The notes below the pieces were generated by a model that worked only from the letters and a program-made list of their open reading frames with translations, was not told the DNA's origin and made no database searches. A DNA stretch of 35,547 nt. It comes from Cyanobacteriota bacterium. Lineage in GTDB: Bacteria; Cyanobacteriota; Cyanobacteriia; PCC-6307; Cyanobiaceae. Position numbers and translations under genes: made by a program. Where the stretch lies: contig JAQCGH010000017.1 in assembly GCA_027620015.1 (NCBI GenBank), positions 1 through 35,547 on the forward strand. Direction: 5' to 3'. Shown in pieces: positions 25,485-33,795 of this stretch; position 1 is the stretch's first letter, and each line of letters starts with the position of its first letter.

Positions 25485-25969
25485 CCGCCAGATGCCGCTT
25501 GTTCCTTGCCCTGCCTGGGATGGCTGCCGTGCTCTGCGGCTTCACACCGCCACCCCAATGGCTACCGATCGAGGCCCGCTGGTGCCTGGCGCCTAATCGC
25601 TGCATCGCTCTGGAGGTTGCCGATGAGTCCCACGAACAGTTCAAAGGCCTGCAGCTGCGGCCAGCACTGGCGCCATTGCGGGGCATGTGGTTCCCATTCA
25701 ACCCGCCGTCGCTGGCACGGTTCTGGATGCACCGCACCCGGGAGCCTCTTGACATGTTGTTTGTGCATGGCGGCCGAGTAGTGGCGATCGAAGCCCACAC
25801 CAAACCCTGTCTGCACTTGCCCTGCCGCAGCTACGGCCCCGATCAGGCTGTCGATGGTGTGCTGGAGCTGGCCGCTGGCCAGGCTGCTGCCCAGTCCATT
25901 CAGGTGGGCACGGCAGTGCGAATAGAAGCCATCAAGGCAGCCGGCCCTTCAATACCAGCACGGGATTAA
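25481..25969 (+). CDS. DUF192-family secreted protein
   Basis: A 162-residue protein with a signal-peptide-like N-terminus (LFLALPGMAAVLCGF), followed by a DUF192 beta-barrel domain: LEVADESHEQFKGLQLRP, RGMWFPF, ARFWMHRTREPLDMLFV, and DGVLELAAGQAAA. The FWMHxTxxPLDMLFV core is the family signature. Its function is unknown. ATG at 25481 overlaps the regulator's stop by 4 bases, and its 3' end overlaps the convergent cbiET by 38 bases. Cys residues in CLAPNRC and CLHLPC could form disulfides outside the cytoplasm. Confidence 0.88.
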   Translation: MTARCRLFLALPGMAAVLCGFTPPPQWLPIEARWCLAPNRCIALEVADESHEQFKGLQLRPALAPLRGMWFPFNPPSLARFWMHRTREPLDMLFVHGGRVVAIEAHTKPCLHLPCRSYGPDQAVDGVLELAAGQAAAQSIQVGTAVRIEAIKAAGPSIPARD

Positions 25970-27212
25970 GAGGCGCCAAGCGGGTGCCTTCGGCCAGTGG
26001 CGCACCCCTCCAGGCCTGATGTTGGGCCACCTTCACTGCGCAGCCAGCCTGCTCCAGCAGCGGCCGCAACTCCGCCAAAGCTTCTACCGTGGCTAAGGGG
26101 ATTACCACCACACCGCCCGGTCGCAGCCGCTGCAGCACCGCAGTCAGCACCGCCACCCGCTCCCGGCCGCTACCCCCGAGTAAAACCCGATCCGGATCGG
26201 GCAGCTCCGCCAAGGCCTCGGGGGCCTTGGCCTCGCGCAAACCAGCCGGCCGCACCCCCAGCCGCTCGGCATTGGCTGCGATAAGAGCTGCAGAGCCGCC
26301 GCGGACCTCTATCGCCCAGAGCTTGAGGCCAGGGCGCAACCGCAGCGCCTCCAGCCCAACCGAACCCACCCCTGCGCCGATATCCCAAAGCACACCGAGC
26401 TCAGGCAACTCCAAATCGGCCAGCAGCTGGATGCGCACCTCACGCTTTGTCATCAGGCCCGGGCGATCGTCGTGCTGAAGGAACAGGCCGTCGTCAAGAC
26501 CGAACAGGGGCAGGGTCGCCGGATCGGCAGCGCCCGCTGGGGACTCGGCGATCAGCAGCACTAGATGCAGCGGATCGCAGTCCAGGGGCAAGGGAGCCCC
26601 GGGCTCCAACCGCTGCACCCGCTCCGCCGAATGGCCCAGCCGCTCGCACAGCCAAAAGGCATAGGCGGCCTCCAGGCCTGAGGCCGCCAGAATCCGCCGC
26701 ACTTCCTCGGCCCCACCGCGGCTTGGGTCGGTGAGCACCGCCAGGGCGCTGGGGCGCTTCTGCAGGGCGGCGGCCAGGGGTTCGGGGTCGCGGCCGTGCA
26801 GGCTGATCCAGCTGGCGTCCTGCCAGGGGCGGCAAAGGCGGGCAAAGGCCAGCTGCAGCGAGCAGGGGGCGGGGTGAAAGCGCAGCTGGGCCGCCGGGAA
26901 GTGCTGCAGCAGAAGGCGGCCAATGCCAAACCAGAGCGGGTCGCCACTGGCCAGCAGCACTGCCGGCTCGCCGCTGGCCAGGGCTTGCTGCAGCGGACCA
27001 AAAATCTGTTCTGACCGGTCGCTGGCCAGGAGAGCGGGACAAGATCTCTCCACAGGGATACGGCCGGCCGCCTGCTCGGCCTGCCACCAGGGGCCAAGCT
27101 CCGCCAGCAGGCGCTGGGGGGCAAGCAGCAGCTGGGCAGCTCGCACTAAGGCGAGGCTGCGGTCCGGGAGCGCAGCCACCCCCCCGGCATCTGTGCCGAC
27201 TATCTCCAACAC
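25932..27212 (-). CDS. cbiET: CbiET: precorrin C5,C15-methyltransferase (decarboxylating)
   Basis: A fusion of CbiE (C5-methylation) and CbiT (C15-methylation plus decarboxylation) that carries out late methylations of the corrin ring in cobalamin (pseudocobalamin) synthesis, equal to CobL. 426 residues. The N-terminal part is a tetrapyrrole methylase (EIVGTDAGGVAALPDRSL; LLASGDPLWFGIGRLLL; SWISLHGRDP). The C-terminal part is a Rossmann methyltransferase (TKREVRIQLLADLELPE; LWDIGAGVGSVGLEAL; RVLLGGSGRERVAVL). GTG at 27212 opens at the family's first strand. No cobalamin riboswitch is visible in the 82-base leader. It stands alone and is divergent from the GH116 gene. Confidence 0.94.
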   Translation of the reverse strand: MLEIVGTDAGGVAALPDRSLALVRAAQLLLAPQRLLAELGPWWQAEQAAGRIPVERSCPALLASDRSEQIFGPLQQALASGEPAVLLASGDPLWFGIGRLLLQHFPAAQLRFHPAPCSLQLAFARLCRPWQDASWISLHGRDPEPLAAALQKRPSALAVLTDPSRGGAEEVRRILAASGLEAAYAFWLCERLGHSAERVQRLEPGAPLPLDCDPLHLVLLIAESPAGAADPATLPLFGLDDGLFLQHDDRPGLMTKREVRIQLLADLELPELGVLWDIGAGVGSVGLEALRLRPGLKLWAIEVRGGSAALIAANAERLGVRPAGLREAKAPEALAELPDPDRVLLGGSGRERVAVLTAVLQRLRPGGVVVIPLATVEALAELRPLLEQAGCAVKVAQHQAWRGAPLAEGTRLAPLNPVLVLKGRLP

Positions 27213-27294
27213 GGCCAGTTCAGCCAGGGCGCCCCACTGTCAATAAAGCCATGATGCTTAGCCAAGCGCTATAGCCAGCGACCTCTGACAAGCT

Positions 27295-29802
27295 ATGCGC
27301 ACCCTTTCTGCCCCCATGGCGCGCTTTGGCCTTTCAGCCCTTACATCGCTGCTGAAGGGCAACGGGGCTCCCACCACTGGCAGCAGTAGCTGGAGCAGGG
27401 CCTTTGGCCTTGGGTGGGAGCAGCCCTACACGGTGCGCTACGCCAGCAACCTCGATGACGGCCCCAACCACGGCATGCCCCTGGGGGGCTTTGGCGCAGG
27501 CTGCATCGGCCGCGCTCCCGATGGCTCCTTCAACCTCTGGCACCTCGATGGCGGCGAGCATTGGTTTGGCAACTTGCCCGACTGCCAGTTCGCCCTGTTT
27601 GAAACCGACGGCGACCAGAGCCGCGCCCATGCCCTAGCGGTGAAGCCGGAGGCTGATGCATCCAGGCCCGCAGCCGGCGAACCCTTGAGCGCCTGGAGCT
27701 GGTATCCAGCCAGCAGTGCCAAGCAGATAACCGGCACCTACGCCGCCCGCTACCCGATCAGCAGCACCCGGTACACGGGTGTGTTCCAAGCCGAGGTGAG
27801 CTGCGAAGCCTTCAGTCCGATCCTGCCGGGCGACTACCAGCGCACCAGCTACCCGGTGGCGGTGTTCGTCTGGACGCTCTCCAACCCCACCAAGCGGCCT
27901 CTCGAGCTTTCCCTGCTGCTGAGCTGGCGAAACACCACGGGCTGGTTCACCAACACAGACCCCACAGCCTCAGTCAAGTTTCGAGACGACGGCAGCCCAG
28001 AGCACAACTACGTGCCGGCGATTGGCCGCAGCAAGGACCACCGCAACACCTGGGTAGAGCAGCCAGGGCTCAAGGGAGTACTGCTTGATGGTGAGCGCGC
28101 CAACCCCATAGCTGAAGGCCAGGGCCAGTGGTGCATCGCCACCGCCGACCACCTGGAGGTGCAGCGCTGCAGCCGCTGGGATCCCAGCGGCAGTGGGTCT
28201 GAACTCTGGGAACCCTTCGCACGCGACGGCTCAATTCCAAATAGCAACAACGACCGCCGCAGTGGCGATGGTGACCCTGCCAGCGCCGCCCTTGCGGTGA
28301 AGTGCTGCCTGGAGCCGGGGGCAAGCATCGAAATCCCCTTGGTGATCTCCTGGGACCTGCCTGTCACGGCCTTCGCCACCGGCAGCCACGCTCTGCGCCG
28401 CTACACCGACTTCCACGGCAGTAGTGGCGCCGCCGCCGCCGCCATCGCCGCCGAAGCCCTGCGCGACTGGCGTGACTGGCGCAGTCAAATCGAAACCTGG
28501 CAAAAGCCGGTGCTCGAGCGCAATGATCTGCCCGAACCGCTGCGGATGGCGCTGTTCAACGAGCTCTACGACCTAGCCAGTGGCGGCAGCCTCTGGACCG
28601 CCGCTGCAGCGGGCGATCCAGTTGGTCAATTTGGCGTGCTCGAGTGTCTTGACTACTCCTGGTACGAGAGCCTCGATGTGCGGCTTTACGGCTCTTTTGC
28701 CCTTCTGCAGCTCTGGCCCGAACTCGACAAGGCCGTGCTGCGCAGCTTCGCCCGTGCCATCCCTGCTGCCGACGCCACGCTTCGGCCGATCGGCTGGTAT
28801 TTCACCCAGGGAAAGGGTCGGGTGGAGGCAGCCCGCAAGCTGGCCGGCGCTACCCCTCACGATCTCGGCGCCCCAAACGAGCGGCCCTTTGAGGCCACCA
28901 ATTACACCGCCTATCAAGACTGCAATCTCTGGAAAGATCTGGCCAGCGACTACGTTTTGCAGGTGTGGCGCACCTTCAAACTCGCCCCCAGCGGCCCAGA
29001 CCTCGGCTTCCTGGCCGAGTGCTGGCCGGCGGCCGTCCAGGCCCTCACCTACCTCAAAACCTTCGATATAAACAACGACGGCCTGCCCGACAACGGCGGC
29101 GCCCCCGACCAAACATTCGATGACTGGCCGCTCAAAGGCGTCAGCGCCTACTGCGGCGCCCTCTGGATCGCCGCCTTGGAGGCGGGGCTGGCGATAGCCC
29201 AGCAACTGCAACTGGATCTAGGGCTAGACACCAGCGGTGAACAGCGCCAACTGGGTGGCTGGCTGGAGCAGTCGCGTGCGAACTTCGACCTACTGCTATG
29301 GAACGGTGAGTTTTACAAGATCGATGCCGAGAGCGGCACGCCGGTGGTGATGGCAGACCAGCTCTGCGGCGACTTCTACGCCCGCCTTCTGGGACTGCCC
29401 GCCGTGGTAACTGATGAGCGCTCCCGCAGTGCGCTCAAGGCCATTAAAGAGTCGTGTTTTGAGGGCTTCCAGGGCGGCAAGCTCGGGGTAGCCAACGGCC
29501 TGCGCCGCGATGGCACCCCCCTCGATCCCAATGGCACTCATCCCCTTGAAGTTTGGACCGGTATCAACTTCGGCCTGGCGGCCTACTACCGCCTAATGGG
29601 AGAAACCAGCACGGCCTTTGCCATCACCGGCGCCGTAGTGGAGCAGGTGTACAGCGGCGGCATGCAGTTCCGCACCCCAGAGGCGATCACTGGCGTGAAA
29701 ACCTTCCGCGCCTGCCACTACCTACGCGCAATGGCGATCTGGGGCCTATGGGCTACCCACACCAACTGGCAAGCAATTCCAGGTGCAGAGCGCCAACCAT
29801 GA
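27295..29802 (+). CDS. GH116-family beta-glucosidase / glucosylceramidase-like enzyme
   Basis: An 835-residue glycoside hydrolase related to mammalian GBA2 (non-lysosomal glucosylceramidase) and archaeal beta-glucosidases. Seen: the N-terminal beta-domain with GMPLGGFGAGCIGRAPDG and FNLWHLDGGEH, then the (alpha/alpha)6 domain. The likely nucleophile is Glu450 in GVLECLDYSWYESLDVRLYGS split here by position, and the acid/base Asp605 lies in APDQTFDDW. Their 155-residue spacing agrees with the family, where it is about 150. There is no signal peptide, so it is probably cytoplasmic. Natural substrates could be glucosylglycerol-type or glycolipid glucosides, but this cannot be read from sequence. 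ATG at 27295 is chosen; ATG at 27316 is possible. The stop overlaps the next gene's ATG. Confidence 0.92.
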   Translation: MRTLSAPMARFGLSALTSLLKGNGAPTTGSSSWSRAFGLGWEQPYTVRYASNLDDGPNHGMPLGGFGAGCIGRAPDGSFNLWHLDGGEHWFGNLPDCQFALFETDGDQSRAHALAVKPEADASRPAAGEPLSAWSWYPASSAKQITGTYAARYPISSTRYTGVFQAEVSCEAFSPILPGDYQRTSYPVAVFVWTLSNPTKRPLELSLLLSWRNTTGWFTNTDPTASVKFRDDGSPEHNYVPAIGRSKDHRNTWVEQPGLKGVLLDGERANPIAEGQGQWCIATADHLEVQRCSRWDPSGSGSELWEPFARDGSIPNSNNDRRSGDGDPASAALAVKCCLEPGASIEIPLVISWDLPVTAFATGSHALRRYTDFHGSSGAAAAAIAAEALRDWRDWRSQIETWQKPVLERNDLPEPLRMALFNELYDLASGGSLWTAAAAGDPVGQFGVLECLDYSWYESLDVRLYGSFALLQLWPELDKAVLRSFARAIPAADATLRPIGWYFTQGKGRVEAARKLAGATPHDLGAPNERPFEATNYTAYQDCNLWKDLASDYVLQVWRTFKLAPSGPDLGFLAECWPAAVQALTYLKTFDINNDGLPDNGGAPDQTFDDWPLKGVSAYCGALWIAALEAGLAIAQQLQLDLGLDTSGEQRQLGGWLEQSRANFDLLLWNGEFYKIDAESGTPVVMADQLCGDFYARLLGLPAVVTDERSRSALKAIKESCFEGFQGGKLGVANGLRRDGTPLDPNGTHPLEVWTGINFGLAAYYRLMGETSTAFAITGAVVEQVYSGGMQFRTPEAITGVKTFRACHYLRAMAIWGLWATHTNWQAIPGAERQP

Positions 29803-30287
29803 AGAGCCTGATCTCCTTACTGCTGTCACCCCTGCTGGCGCTAACGCTCTGGCTGAGCCTGCTCACCCCGGCCCAGGCCCTAGTGCACGCCCACAACGAC
29901 GAGAACGGCACCCCGGTGGTACGCAGCCTCGAGAGCCTGCGCGACCTCGACTATCAGAGCTGGCAGTTGGTGGCATACCGCGAAGGCCCCCCGGGCGGCC
30001 CCCTGAAGCTGCGCATCGTGGGCTACCCCGGCAAAGTGCGTCTTGACCACCCCACATCACTGCAGGTGCGTAGCGGCCACTTCCTCTGGGAACTAGCCGA
30101 TGTCACCCGGGCCAACCCCCAGCTAGCTGTTGATGGTCGCGCCGCGGCCGCCGAGTTTGATCTGGCACCACTGCTAGCCGATTTGAGGCAAGACAGACCT
30201 CTACGTCTGGTGCTGCCTGGGGTGTTTGTGGAGTTGCCGGTGCCGCCGTTTGTGGTGGCTGAATGGCGCAGCCTGCCTATGGCCTAG
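29799..30287 (+). CDS. DUF3122-family secreted protein
   Basis: A 162-residue protein with a clear signal peptide (LLLSPLLALTLWLSLL, then TPAQALVHA), so it is exported, probably to the thylakoid lumen or periplasm. The mature part reads VRSLESLRDLDYQSWQLVAY, PLKLRIVGYPGKVRLDHP and LRLVLPGVFVELPVPPFVV, matching DUF3122, a cyanobacterial family of unknown function. ATG at 29799 overlaps the GH116 stop (ATGA), implying coupled translation with a probably cytoplasmic enzyme, so direct contact is unlikely. Confidence 0.88.
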   Translation: MKSLISLLLSPLLALTLWLSLLTPAQALVHAHNDENGTPVVRSLESLRDLDYQSWQLVAYREGPPGGPLKLRIVGYPGKVRLDHPTSLQVRSGHFLWELADVTRANPQLAVDGRAAAAEFDLAPLLADLRQDRPLRLVLPGVFVELPVPPFVVAEWRSLPMA

Positions 30288-30331
30288 CCAGCAGAACCAG
30301 AAGAGCCAGCATTGAATTCCTAAACCCAGCG

Positions 30332-31456
30332 ATGGCGTCCATCTCTTCAGTGCCACCCTTCCCGAATCCCTGGCGCCCCTGGATGCAGAGGGCCCTTCAG
30401 CTCGCTGAGCTGGGGGCCGGCAACACCAGCCCAAACCCTCTGGTGGGTGCGGTGGTGCTCGATGCCGGCGAAGCGCTGGTGGGCGAGGGCTACCACTCCA
30501 GGGCCGGCGAAGCCCACGCCGAGGTGGGCGCCCTGGCCCAGGCAGGCGAGCGCGCCCGCGGCGGCACCCTGGTGGTGAACCTGGAGCCCTGCTGCCACCA
30601 CGGCCGCACCCCCCCCTGCAGCCAGGCGGTGATCGCCGCTGGTATCACCAGGGTGGTGGTGGCGATGGCCGATCCCAACCCCCAAGTAGCTGGAGGCGGG
30701 GTAGCCCAGCTACGCGCCGCTGGCATCGAGGTGATTACAGGCGTAGCCGAAGCCGAGGCCCGCAGGCTCAACCGAGCCTTCATTCACCGCATCCGCTGCG
30801 GCCGCCCCTTGGGCATCCTCAAGTGGGCCATGGGGATCGATGGCCGCACTGCCTTGAGCAATGGCTCCAGCCAGTGGATCAGTGGCCCCGAGGCCCGCGA
30901 TTGGGTGCACCAGCTGCGCTCCCGCTGCGATGCGGTGATCGTCGGCGGCGGCACAGTGCGCGCAGACGATCCCCTACTAACTAGCCGCGGCCAACGCCAG
31001 CCCGAGCCGCTGCGGGTGGTGCTCAGCCGCCGCCTGGAGCTCCCTGCCAAGGCTGCGCTCTGGGATTTAAGTGCCGCTGCCACGCTCGTGGTGCATGGGC
31101 CAGAGGTTCCAGCCGCAGCCGCAGCTGCCCTAGATAACCGGGGCGTGCCCCGACTGGAGCTAGAAGTCTGCAGCCCCCAACTGCTTCTGGAGGCCTTAGC
31201 GCTGCGGGGCTGCAACCAGGTGCTCTGGGAATGCGGTCCCGAACTAGCCGCTGCCGCTTTGGCCGATGGCTGCGTTCAGGAGCTGGCCGCTGTGATTGCC
31301 CCAAAGCTGATGGGCGGCCAGCCGGCCCGCACTCCCCTTGGAGAGCTGGGTTTTACATCTATGGACCAGATACTCAGCTGGCAAGCGCAAACATCCCAGC
31401 GCCTGGGCAGCGATCTGCTCTGGCAACTCAGCTCACCTGCAGGTCTAGAGCCGTGA
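30332..31456 (+). CDS. ribD: riboflavin biosynthesis deaminase/reductase RibD
   Basis: A two-domain enzyme that deaminates and then reduces the pyrimidine intermediate in riboflavin synthesis. About 374 residues. Deaminase domain: zinc ligands in HAEVGAL and PCCHHGRTPPC, with SPNPLVGAVVLD upstream. Reductase domain: KWAMGIDGRTALSNGSSQWI, RSRCDAVIVGGGTVRADDPLLT and WECGPELAAAAL. The open frame reaches back to 30263 and would overlap the DUF3122 gene; ATG at 30332 is taken because it avoids the overlap. ATG at 30383 is also possible. The stop overlaps the mscS GTG. Together with ribF it shows flavin genes at two places in the window. Confidence 0.95.
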   Translation: MASISSVPPFPNPWRPWMQRALQLAELGAGNTSPNPLVGAVVLDAGEALVGEGYHSRAGEAHAEVGALAQAGERARGGTLVVNLEPCCHHGRTPPCSQAVIAAGITRVVVAMADPNPQVAGGGVAQLRAAGIEVITGVAEAEARRLNRAFIHRIRCGRPLGILKWAMGIDGRTALSNGSSQWISGPEARDWVHQLRSRCDAVIVGGGTVRADDPLLTSRGQRQPEPLRVVLSRRLELPAKAALWDLSAAATLVVHGPEVPAAAAAALDNRGVPRLELEVCSPQLLLEALALRGCNQVLWECGPELAAAALADGCVQELAAVIAPKLMGGQPARTPLGELGFTSMDQILSWQAQTSQRLGSDLLWQLSSPAGLEP

Positions 31457-32472
31457 TCGCCGCAAAATTGCCCTTCGATCTGCAACTTCCCCTGGCGGGA
31501 GTGTTGCTGGCCCTAGGCACCTGGCTGCTGCTCGACCGACTCGGCAGGCGCTGCCACAGCGGCTCCCTCGGCCAAGCCCTGCTGCTGAGCGGGCGAGTCA
31601 GCCTGGCGGGCACGGTGTTGCTTAGCAGCGCGGGCTGGTGGCTGGCTGGCCTGGAGGTGCGCAATCTGCTGCTCACCATCGGCGTGATTTGGACACTGCT
31701 GCGCTGGCGCAGAGAGCTCAAACAGCGCGCCGAGCACTACGCCGCCCAGTTGCTGCCGCACCTCTCAAGCAAGGATCAGCTGTTCCTATTCGACGTGCTC
31801 GACAAGCTGCTGACCACAGCAGCCCTGCTGTTGGTGCTGGTGATGGGCCTAGATCTGCTTGGTGTATCGGCGGGAGTGCTGATCACCGCAGGGGGCTTTG
31901 GAGCGGCGGCACTGGGCTTCGGCGCCCGCACCATCGTGGAAAACGGCCTCAGTGGCTTGAGCCTCTACGTCAACCGCCCCTTCATGCTCGGCGACACCAT
32001 CAACCTGCCCGGCCTGAATTTGCTTGGGACGGTGGAGCAGGTGGGCTGGTTTTACACCGAGCTGCGCGATCCGGAACGCCAGCGCATTTATGTGCCGAAT
32101 GGGGTGTTCACCAGCCAAGCAATCCTGAACCTGGCCCAGATCGACAACCGCCGCATCTGGATCGAATTTGGCCTCAGCTACGCCGACCGGGAGCGCGTCG
32201 CCACGATCACCCAAAACCTGGAGCAGCGCCTCTCAAGCTTGCCCGGCCTAGACCCAGCCAAAGATCAGCTAGCCCACTTCGTTGGCTACGGCGAGTCCAG
32301 TCTTCAGCTGCGACTGCTCTGCTTTGCCGCCAGCAGTGATATCCACTCCGCCTGGGCCCTGCGGCAGCAAGCCCTACTGTTGATCGGCGAGGTGGTGGAG
32401 CAGTCCGGTGGCTCAATGCCCTTCCCCACCAGGCTGCTCATACGAGCTCCGGATGTAAGGGATCACCCTTGA
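31453..32472 (+). CDS. MscS-family mechanosensitive channel
   Basis: A 339-residue small-conductance mechanosensitive channel that opens under hypo-osmotic stress. Seen: N-terminal helices (LPLAGVLLALGTWLLLDRL; LLLTIGVIWTLLRW; TTAALLLVLVMGLDLLGV), the glycine/alanine-rich pore helix (GGFGAAALGFGARTIVENGL), and the beta domain (FMLGDTINLPGLNLLGTVEQ; TELRDPERQRIYVPNGVF). GTG at 31453 overlaps the ribD stop by 4 bases; longer upstream starts run inside ribD and are unlikely. Its 3' end overlaps the convergent DUF427 gene by 35 bases. Confidence 0.92.
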   Translation: MIAAKLPFDLQLPLAGVLLALGTWLLLDRLGRRCHSGSLGQALLLSGRVSLAGTVLLSSAGWWLAGLEVRNLLLTIGVIWTLLRWRRELKQRAEHYAAQLLPHLSSKDQLFLFDVLDKLLTTAALLLVLVMGLDLLGVSAGVLITAGGFGAAALGFGARTIVENGLSGLSLYVNRPFMLGDTINLPGLNLLGTVEQVGWFYTELRDPERQRIYVPNGVFTSQAILNLAQIDNRRIWIEFGLSYADRERVATITQNLEQRLSSLPGLDPAKDQLAHFVGYGESSLQLRLLCFAASSDIHSAWALRQQALLLIGEVVEQSGGSMPFPTRLLIRAPDVRDHP

Positions 32473-32926
32473 AAGGCCCCTGCACCTGGGAGGTGATCCA
32501 GCCGCCGTAGAAGCCGCCGGGCTGGGGCCGCACGGGTTCACCATCCAGCCAGCAACCGTCCATTAAGACTGGGTACACCGCAAACCAACCGGCCAGAGCA
32601 GCAAATGCCTGGGTGGGTTCGGTGTAGGTCCACACCGCCCGCCGCAGCTGGCGCTCGGCCGTGCCACCCGCGTACAGCACCACATCGAGGTAACGCGCCA
32701 CCCCCTTCCACTCGCAAAAACTGGCGCCGCTACTGGGCAAAAGCAGCTCCTGGCGCACCGCCTCAGGCGGCAGGTAGTAGGTGGGTGGGTGAAAGGTTTC
32801 CAGCACCCGCAAACTGCGCCGGCTCTCGGCCAGAAGCTGGCCAAGGGCCTCAACCCGCACCAGCTGGGTGCTCTCAACCAGGGCCGGTGGGCGGGGGTAG
32901 GCGCCAACCAGCTCAGGAGTTGCCAT
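32438..32926 (-). CDS. DUF427 domain-containing protein
   Basis: A 162-residue soluble protein of the DUF427 family, a small beta-rich fold of unknown function. Seen: the core ESRRSLRVLETFHPPTYYLP, SFCEWKGVARYLDVV, and AVWTYTEPTQAF, then VYPVLMDGCWLDGEPV. The Trp/Lys-Gly core (CEWKG) is the family's most conserved part. ATG at 32926 is preceded by AGGAG; it overlaps the 3' end of the 50-residue ORF by 14 bases. It is the last gene of a three-gene minus-strand set with yedK. Confidence 0.9.
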   Translation of the reverse strand: MATPELVGAYPRPPALVESTQLVRVEALGQLLAESRRSLRVLETFHPPTYYLPPEAVRQELLLPSSGASFCEWKGVARYLDVVLYAGGTAERQLRRAVWTYTEPTQAFAALAGWFAVYPVLMDGCWLDGEPVRPQPGGFYGGWITSQVQGPFKGDPLHPELV

Positions 32927-33065
32927 CAGGAGTAGATAAAATTGTGAGTTGCCGACCTTCGGTTCCAGCTCGCTCCTGCAGCTCCAGAGGCTCCGCTAGC
33001 TGGGTCGCAAGCGGGGAAGATTGCCGGACATGCGCCAAAAAGGCGTTGAGACGCTCGAGGCTCAT
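32913..33065 (-). CDS. 50-residue ORF with Nif11-like N-terminus
   Basis: An ATG-started frame between yedK and DUF427. It reads MSLERLNAFLAHVRQSSPLA and then TQLAEPLELQERAG. The opening helix fits Nif11-like / nitrile-hydratase-type leader domains (MS-x-E-x-L-x-AFL-x-x-V), known in picocyanobacteria as leaders of lanthipeptides. The second half of that domain (the AxxxGF part) and any core peptide are missing; I checked the other two frames and they do not restore it. Its ATG overlaps the yedK stop (ATGA) and its end overlaps the DUF427 start, which favours real translation. Confidence 0.55.
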   Translation of the reverse strand: MSLERLNAFLAHVRQSSPLATQLAEPLELQERAGTEGRQLTILSTPDGNS

Positions 33066-33700
33066 AGGTCAAGTTCTAATTGGGGTTGGTCTAGCGCCAT
33101 CGCTCCTCCATCGACCTGCCAGTCGCCCCCATCCCAGGGCAGCAGCAGCGGTTCGAGGGCCCGCAGTCCATGGCCATCGGTGGGCTCGAGCCAGGCCTGC
33201 TCCAGGCCATTGGGAATCACCACCGGCATGCGCCGGTGGATTGGCGCCAAAAGGGAATTTGGAGCGGTGGTGAGAACGCAACAGCTATCAAGCTCACTGC
33301 CATCAGGGCCTATCCAGCGCTCCCACAGCCCTGCAAGCCAAAACAAATCGCCATCGCGGCGCCGCAGCCACTGGCTCTGCTCCCAAAAAGCATCGGCAGG
33401 AATCAAACAACGGCGATGGCGCCAGGCGGCACGGAAACTGGGTTTGAAAGCCACCGTCTCAGCACGGGCATGCAGGCAGCGATGGGCGGTGACGGGATCC
33501 TTGACCCAGTCGGGTAGTAGTCCCCAAAGGGCTAGCCCCACCTGCGGCTGGCCATTCTCCTGGCGCTGGATCAGCAGAGGTTCGCCAGGGAGCACTTGCT
33601 TGCGCGGCGCGTAATGGGCTGCCAGCCCTGGCGGCAGAGGCCCCTGCAAACGGGGCTGTAAGCGATCAAAACTTACACAGAGGGAATAGCAGCCACACAT
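33062..33700 (-). CDS. yedK: SOS response-associated peptidase (SRAP/YedK, HMCES)
   Basis: SRAP proteins bind abasic sites in single-stranded DNA and form a protective thiazolidine crosslink through Cys2. 212 residues from ATG at 33700; this start is required because the catalytic Cys must be residue 2 (MCGCYSL). The frame is open to 33760, but that start would bury the Cys. Seen: the active-site Glu107 (PADAFWEQ), His155 (PIHRRMPVV), and the RAETVAFKPSF stretch. Two usual residues differ: Arg4 is Cys, and the Asn before ARAET (Asn75 in E. coli) is His77. The enzyme may be changed in DNA contact or crosslink handling. Its stop overlaps the 50-residue ORF. Confidence 0.9.
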   Translation of the reverse strand: MCGCYSLCVSFDRLQPRLQGPLPPGLAAHYAPRKQVLPGEPLLIQRQENGQPQVGLALWGLLPDWVKDPVTAHRCLHARAETVAFKPSFRAAWRHRRCLIPADAFWEQSQWLRRRDGDLFWLAGLWERWIGPDGSELDSCCVLTTAPNSLLAPIHRRMPVVIPNGLEQAWLEPTDGHGLRALEPLLLPWDGGDWQVDGGAMALDQPQLELDL

Positions 33701-33795
33701 AGGGGGATTGGGGACTCGTTCGGTTCTCCCAACCCGCCGCCGAAACGACCAGGGGACCACAGCTCTAGTTTGGTTGAACCTTTGGCTGCCGCACC

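Noticed and set aside
27213-27294. Cobalamin riboswitch ahead of cbiET
   Set aside because: The 82-base leader is too short and has no B12-box-like sequence that I could see.
28573-29211. 212-codon minus-strand frame inside GH116
   Set aside because: It is entirely antisense to a gene with complete catalytic motifs. The composition is Gly/Ala/Val rich as expected of a complementary-strand shadow.
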